Source: Candidatus Bipolaricaulis sp.
GTDB taxonomy: Bacteria; Bipolaricaulota; Bipolaricaulia; Bipolaricaulales; Bipolaricaulaceae
Direction: 5' to 3'
DNA length: 9,951 nt
Assembly: GCA_020062805.1 (NCBI GenBank)
Contig: JAGUVP010000134.1
Coordinates: 1 to 9,951, forward strand
In this document: positions 6,346 to 9,951 of the stretch, one piece after another
Position numbering within the stretch: position 1 is the stretch's first letter
Layout of the letters: every line of letters starts with the position of its first letter
Translations under genes and position numbers: made by a program
The notes under the pieces: generated by a model
Told to the model about the DNA's origin: nothing
Databases searched by the model: none
What the model saw: the letters and a program-made list of their open reading frames with translations, nothing else

Positions 6346-8541
6346 TCACACAACCAGATCATCAGGGCTGAGCTGTTCACGGTTGCAGACGAACCCGATG
6401 GCTTCGTCGTAGAGCCCCAGGGATGTCTGAACGTAGATGCCGGGAGATTGCTCAGCGATCTCGCCGGACTTCAGAAGGCTGTCCAGCTGGTATCGAGGCA
6501 CGTTGACAACATAGCGCTGGAGCTTCCTCATCAACCAGCGCTTCGGGCCTACCTCGGTCAGTTGGCTGAGCAGATCCGCGCTGTCTGCATAGCGAACGAA
6601 GACCGGGCCGTATTGCGACTCGTCTATGATGCGAAACTTGGCTGCAGCTGAGCGGAAGCTGAACCGCATCTCGACGTCCGGTGCCAGCAGACGGAGGATG
6701 CCGTGTTCATCGAGACGTTCACCATGAAGCCAGTACAGTTCTCTGAAGTAAGCACTGAAGCGCTCAGGAACAAACAGGTCCCCGCCATGGTCAGCCAGTA
6801 GCCGCCCGCCGATACCGGCGGCCATCCGGAGGAGGCCTCGCGGTGGCTCTGTCTCCGGGACGAAGACCACGACAATGCCACAACCTGGAAGCAGTCCTTC
6901 GCGGTTGCACCTGCCCGCAGCCTGTGCAATCGAATCCAGGCCGGCAAGTGCGCGATAGACGACCGGGAAGTCCAGGTCCACGCCTGCCTCGACAAGCTGG
7001 GTGCTTATCACCCGCGTCGGCACGCGCTTCTTGAGACGCTCCTTGATCCTCTTGATCACACCGGAGCGATGAGCGCCACACATCAAGGCGGACAGGTGTA
7101 TCGTGTCCTCCGGCATGAGGCCGTGCAGCTTCCGGCAGTCGTCACGTCGGTTGACAACGCACAGAACAGTCGAATGCTTCTCAAGTTCGACGGCAACGTG
7201 CTCCCACGAGACGCGCTTGCTCATGTCCTGGGGAACCCGCACCTTCACGCGCTTCAGAGCGTTGTGCAGCGACTTTGGGTCATCAACGATCTCCGTCGTG
7301 TCCGGCAGGCCATCAAAGCGGAAGTCCGGGGTCCGCGTCGGCGTGAACGCGGGCTGGGTGGCCGTGCTTAGGAGCAGAGTCACCCCGTAGTTCCTCTGCA
7401 GCTCAACAAGAGCCTTGAGTATCGGACTGAGAAGTCCGGGCGGAAGCAACTGGACTTCGTCGAGAACTACGACGCTGCCGGCGATGTTGTGCAGCTTCCG
7501 ACAGCGGCCGGGCCGGGCCGCGTAGAGAGACTCGAAGAACTGCACCGTGGTTGTTACCACGATCGGCGCATCCCAGTTCTCGGCAGCAAGATGGCCCCGT
7601 GCGTACTCGTCATTGTCCGTCTCGCGGGGCTCAACACTGCTGTGATGTTCTAGCACAGCGTTGCCGAAGATTTCCCTGAACTGGTCGGCGGTCTGTTCGA
7701 TAATGCTGGTGTAAGGGATAACGTAGATGATGCGCTGCTTGCCGAACTTGAGTGCATGTCTCAGGGCAAACGCCATGGATGACAGCGTCTTCCCGCCGCC
7801 GGTCGGAACAGTCAATGTAAATATGGAAGGGGGGTTCTCTGCCTTGACAAGGCACAGGTTCAGCACCCGAGCGCGTGCGGCGTTGACTGACGTCTTCTCC
7901 GCTTTCTCCGCCTTCACCTTCATGTAGTCGTCGAAGAGAGGCGCAAGTTGCTCCAGCGTAGGATAGCTCTGTCTCAAGCGCACGTTTCCGGGCTCGCTGA
8001 ACGCCTCCGAGTCGAGGCAGTCGGCGTCAACAAGGCAGGAGAACAGCATCCGTATCCACATAGCCGCATCCGTGCCAGGTCTTGGTTTCTCTGCGGGCAG
8101 GCATATCGCCAGCAGTTCGTCGGGCGGCTGTGCCGTGGGTACTCGTTTGACCAATCGCTGGGCAAGCGCGGCTGCACCTGCGTTCTCTGACTGCCAATCC
8201 GGCAGACCGGCGTGGTGGCCTGCCATAACATAGGCAAGTATGCGTCCAAGCAGGCCAAGCTTGGCGCACGCGGTCTGCGCCCCAGACGTGGAGTGGTCGA
8301 CGCGGTCAGGTCCAGCGTTGTTCTCGACATCAAGGCCGGACGACTGCCTGATGTACCGCTGGAACTCTTCCGAGTACTTGCCCAGGTCGTGCCACAGCCC
8401 GGCCAGCCGTGCCCATTCCGAGCAGCCGGCTTCCGTCCCGAACTGCGCAGCTAGCTCGGCCACGGCAGTCAGGTGTTCACGGAGAAGCTGGATCCGTCCG
8501 TCTCCCGTGACGCGGGCTATGGGTTCGTCGTGCGGGCGCAT
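6346..8541 (-). CDS. cas3: Cas3, HD nuclease-helicase of type I CRISPR interference
   Basis: This 731-residue protein carries the N-terminal HD nuclease and the C-terminal superfamily 2 helicase that unwinds and degrades target DNA after Cascade forms an R-loop. HD-domain residues visible are His23 (REHLTAVAELAAQF), His51-Asp52 (LWHDLGKYSEEF), His83, His109-His110 (AGHHAGLPDW) and Asp172 or Asp174. Helicase motifs are Walker A VPTGGGKT (245-252), the DEAD-like DEVQ (361-364), STATQ (392-396), TQLVEAGVDLDFP around 514-525, and motif VI QAAGRCNR (540-547). All are intact. The ATG start is fixed by an in-frame TAG 12 nt upstream, and its Shine-Dalgarno is weak. It is the first gene of the operon. 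The stop is 16 nt before the cas5c GTG. Confidence 0.98.
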   Translation of the reverse strand: MRPHDEPIARVTGDGRIQLLREHLTAVAELAAQFGTEAGCSEWARLAGLWHDLGKYSEEFQRYIRQSSGLDVENNAGPDRVDHSTSGAQTACAKLGLLGRILAYVMAGHHAGLPDWQSENAGAAALAQRLVKRVPTAQPPDELLAICLPAEKPRPGTDAAMWIRMLFSCLVDADCLDSEAFSEPGNVRLRQSYPTLEQLAPLFDDYMKVKAEKAEKTSVNAARARVLNLCLVKAENPPSIFTLTVPTGGGKTLSSMAFALRHALKFGKQRIIYVIPYTSIIEQTADQFREIFGNAVLEHHSSVEPRETDNDEYARGHLAAENWDAPIVVTTTVQFFESLYAARPGRCRKLHNIAGSVVVLDEVQLLPPGLLSPILKALVELQRNYGVTLLLSTATQPAFTPTRTPDFRFDGLPDTTEIVDDPKSLHNALKRVKVRVPQDMSKRVSWEHVAVELEKHSTVLCVVNRRDDCRKLHGLMPEDTIHLSALMCGAHRSGVIKRIKERLKKRVPTRVISTQLVEAGVDLDFPVVYRALAGLDSIAQAAGRCNREGLLPGCGIVVVFVPETEPPRGLLRMAAGIGGRLLADHGGDLFVPERFSAYFRELYWLHGERLDEHGILRLLAPDVEMRFSFRSAAAKFRIIDESQYGPVFVRYADSADLLSQLTEVGPKRWLMRKLQRYVVNVPRYQLDSLLKSGEIAEQSPGIYVQTSLGLYDEAIGFVCNREQLSPDDLVV

Positions 8542-8803
8542 ACCAGCAACCTACGAGCACGCATCGAGAAGCAATGCAAACTCCGCGGCTCTCCTCACGC
8601 TGGTATCAAGATCCGCCCACAATGGGTCCTCCACCCCGGCTTGGTTGCGGGAGTGCGCCAGGAAAGGTCCTGCTCTGCTCCCCCGGCAGTTCCTGCAGAG
8701 CGAGTCACCGTGCCCTCCTTCGTGTCCTCTTTCGACTTAACTCGGCCACAGTTTAGCACTGTCGCGTTGTTCGGACAAACGGAGCGAGGGAGGGTTGCGC
8801 CGT
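8542..8803. other. Divergent intergenic region between cas3 and the NFACT gene
   Basis: These 262 bp separate two divergent genes and should hold promoters for both. A plausible minus-strand promoter lies at 8750-8778 and is annotated separately. A short hairpin (8561-8577, 6-bp stem with one G-T pair and a 5-nt loop) sits about 20 nt before the cas3 ATG. Two minus-strand open frames overlap here. One is a 37-codon GTG frame (8595-8708) with an AAGGAGG 5 nt upstream. The other is a 61-codon frame without a start at its beginning (8551-8736), with coding-like composition and Cas3-like residues. Neither is annotated as a gene. I could not find a convincing plus-strand promoter for the NFACT gene. 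Confidence 0.6.
8750..8778 (-). promoter_or_regulatory. Candidate sigma70-type promoter of the cas operon
   Basis: On the minus strand, TTGTCC (8773-8778, 4/6 to TTGACA) is followed after 17 nt by TAAACT (8750-8755, 4/6 to TATAAT). A TG one base before the -10 makes it an extended -10. Transcription would start near 8743, giving a leader of about 200 nt before the cas3 ATG. Matches of this quality also occur by chance, so this is a candidate only. Its position directly upstream of the operon is in its favour. Confidence 0.4.
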
Positions 8804-9951
8804 GTGGGAGACCGCACGTTCCGCTACAGTTACCAAGATATGGAAGGTGTGGAACTCCGGAAGGCGCTGGAAGAGGCGCGCCCCCTCGTGGGAGCGCGCC
8901 TGTCGAAGGTCCACCAGGTGGGCGAGGTGTTCCTCTTGCGGTTCTACAGCCCGAGCGGGGCACTGGCCCTCGACCCTGGAGGGAAGGCGTTCCACCGCAC
9001 GGCCCTCCGCCCCCCGACCCCCCCCTCCCCGCCGCCGTTCTGCGTTCTTCTGCGCAGCCTCACCGGGCAGCCTTTGCTCGCACTCGATCAGGCCGGGCTG
9101 GACCGGGTGGTACGCCTCCGGTTCCCGGAGGCCGACCTCGTGCTCGACCTCCGGCCGCGCCAGGGTAACCTGTTCTTCCTCCACCGGGATAACCGAGTGG
9201 TCTCGTTCCGCGACGGAGAACTCCGACCCGTGGATTTCGCTGTCCCCGATGACCCATCCGCCGGCCTGGGACCGACCCTCCGCCAGGCCGCCACTGCCCG
9301 CTGGGGGCGCCCTCCCTCCGCAGAGGAGCTGGACTCTTTCGCCGCAGAACTCCTTGCTCATTCACCGGCGGGGTATCTCTACGAGACGCGCGATGGAAGC
9401 CCGGCGAGCTTCTTTCCCCGACTGGATCTTGGGGATCCACGGATCACCTTTGCTGCGTTCTGGCAGGCCCTCGACCTTCAGCTCGAGCGGCGCCTGGGCG
9501 CGGGAGTCGTTCGCACTCAGATCGCCCAGCTCGGGCGGACCCTCGCCCGGCGCGAGCGGGCGCTCGCCGCGCTAAGCGCAGCAGAGACGGAGGCCAGAAG
9601 ATGGCCTGGATTCCAAGCTCAGGCGGACCTCATCCTCACCCGGATTGCGGACATCCCGCGGGGCGCCTCAGAGGCCGTCGTGGAGGGGTTCGATGGCGCT
9701 CCCACGCGAATCTCGCTGAATCCTGCCCTTCCGCCTGCTGCCCAAGCAAGCGCGCTCTACGTGAAGGCCAAGAAGCTGCGGCGACGTCTGGAGGGGGCGC
9801 CGGCCCGGCGGCAGCTGCTGGAGGAGGGGATCGGGCGGCTCCGCGAGCTCCGGGATCTCCTCTCTCGCCAGCCGGACGTGGCGCCCTACCTCGAGGGCGA
9901 GGCGGAAGTCCTTGCGCCTTCACCCAGGAAGGCTGAGGCTGCAACCCGGCA
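8804..9951 (+). CDS. rqcH: NFACT/RqcH-family ribosome quality control protein, 5' part, cut by the window edge
   Basis: An open frame of 382 codons runs off the right edge. It matches the NFACT-N domain (formerly fibronectin-binding protein A). In bacteria RqcH binds stalled 50S subunits and recruits alanyl-tRNA to add C-terminal Ala tails. Visible are VGARLSKVHQVGEV near residues 29-42, PPPFCVLLRSLTGQPLLALD, the QAGLDR segment with Asp100-Arg101 matching the essential DR motif of RqcH, and RQGNLFFL. A likely coiled coil with many Arg and Glu residues begins near 230, and SLNPALPPAAQASALYVKAK matches the family's PLDP segment. The GTG start has AGGGAGGG (8787-8794) 9 nt upstream. An ATG at 8840 aligns slightly better with family N-termini but lacks a Shine-Dalgarno. 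GC is higher than in the cas genes. It is divergent from the operon and functionally unrelated. Confidence 0.9.
   Translation, partial: MGDRTFRYSYQDMEGVELRKALEEARPLVGARLSKVHQVGEVFLLRFYSPSGALALDPGGKAFHRTALRPPTPPSPPPFCVLLRSLTGQPLLALDQAGLDRVVRLRFPEADLVLDLRPRQGNLFFLHRDNRVVSFRDGELRPVDFAVPDDPSAGLGPTLRQAATARWGRPPSAEELDSFAAELLAHSPAGYLYETRDGSPASFFPRLDLGDPRITFAAFWQALDLQLERRLGAGVVRTQIAQLGRTLARRERALAALSAAETEARRWPGFQAQADLILTRIADIPRGASEAVVEGFDGAPTRISLNPALPPAAQASALYVKAKKLRRRLEGAPARRQLLEEGIGRLRELRDLLSRQPDVAPYLEGEAEVLAPSPRKAEAATR

Noticed and set aside
6330..6380. A 17-residue N-terminal extension of Cas5c starting at an ATG at 6380
   Set aside because: The extension overlaps cas3, translates the Shine-Dalgarno region itself, and is not part of the family N-terminus. 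The GTG at 6329 has a near-perfect ribosome site.
1351..8454. Plus-strand open frames opposite the cas genes
   Set aside because: Each lies antisense to a cas gene with clear catalytic motifs and shows no family features of its own.
8473..9575. Long plus- and minus-strand open frames overlapping the NFACT gene and the intergenic region
   Set aside because: They are low-complexity Arg/Pro/Ser-rich shadows of GC-rich DNA with no recognisable motifs, and they conflict with the well-supported NFACT frame.

Overview
The window is almost entirely one complete type I-C CRISPR-Cas locus from a GC-rich bacterium, followed by the first part of an unrelated housekeeping gene. I cannot assign a phylum from the sequence. 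The Cas proteins look like ordinary I-C family members. The flanking NFACT/RqcH-type gene is bacterial in style and visibly richer in GC than the cas genes.

Layout, left to right. Positions 1-822 hold 13 perfect 32-bp repeats and 12 spacers. The array begins on a repeat at base 1, so it continues beyond the window. Positions 823-1008 are the leader. Positions 1009-8541 carry the cas operon, all on the minus strand. In transcription order it is cas3, cas5c, cas8c (with cas11c translated from inside it), cas7, cas4, cas1, cas2, and then leader and array. Positions 8542-8803 are the divergent intergenic region, with a plausible minus-strand promoter near 8750-8778. From 8804 to the right edge runs a plus-strand NFACT/RqcH-family gene that is cut off by the window.

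How it works together. Cas1, Cas2 and Cas4 acquire spacers. Cas5c cuts the array transcript at the repeat hairpin. Cas5c, Cas7, Cas8c and Cas11c form the surveillance complex (Cascade). Cas3 is the recruited helicase-nuclease. The operon is tightly packed, with overlaps of 4 or 8 nt or gaps of 6-16 nt and strong Shine-Dalgarno sequences at most junctions. All repeats are identical and every cas frame is intact, so the system looks functional.

Most interesting points: a clear internal ribosome site and start for Cas11c inside cas8c; unusual residues at the positions of the published Cas5c catalytic Tyr and His; a base bias at the spacer ends; and an open frame without a start codon upstream of cas3 that resembles a Cas3 N-terminus. 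I found no convincing evidence of a wholly new system here. The rest reads as a canonical I-C locus with these local oddities.
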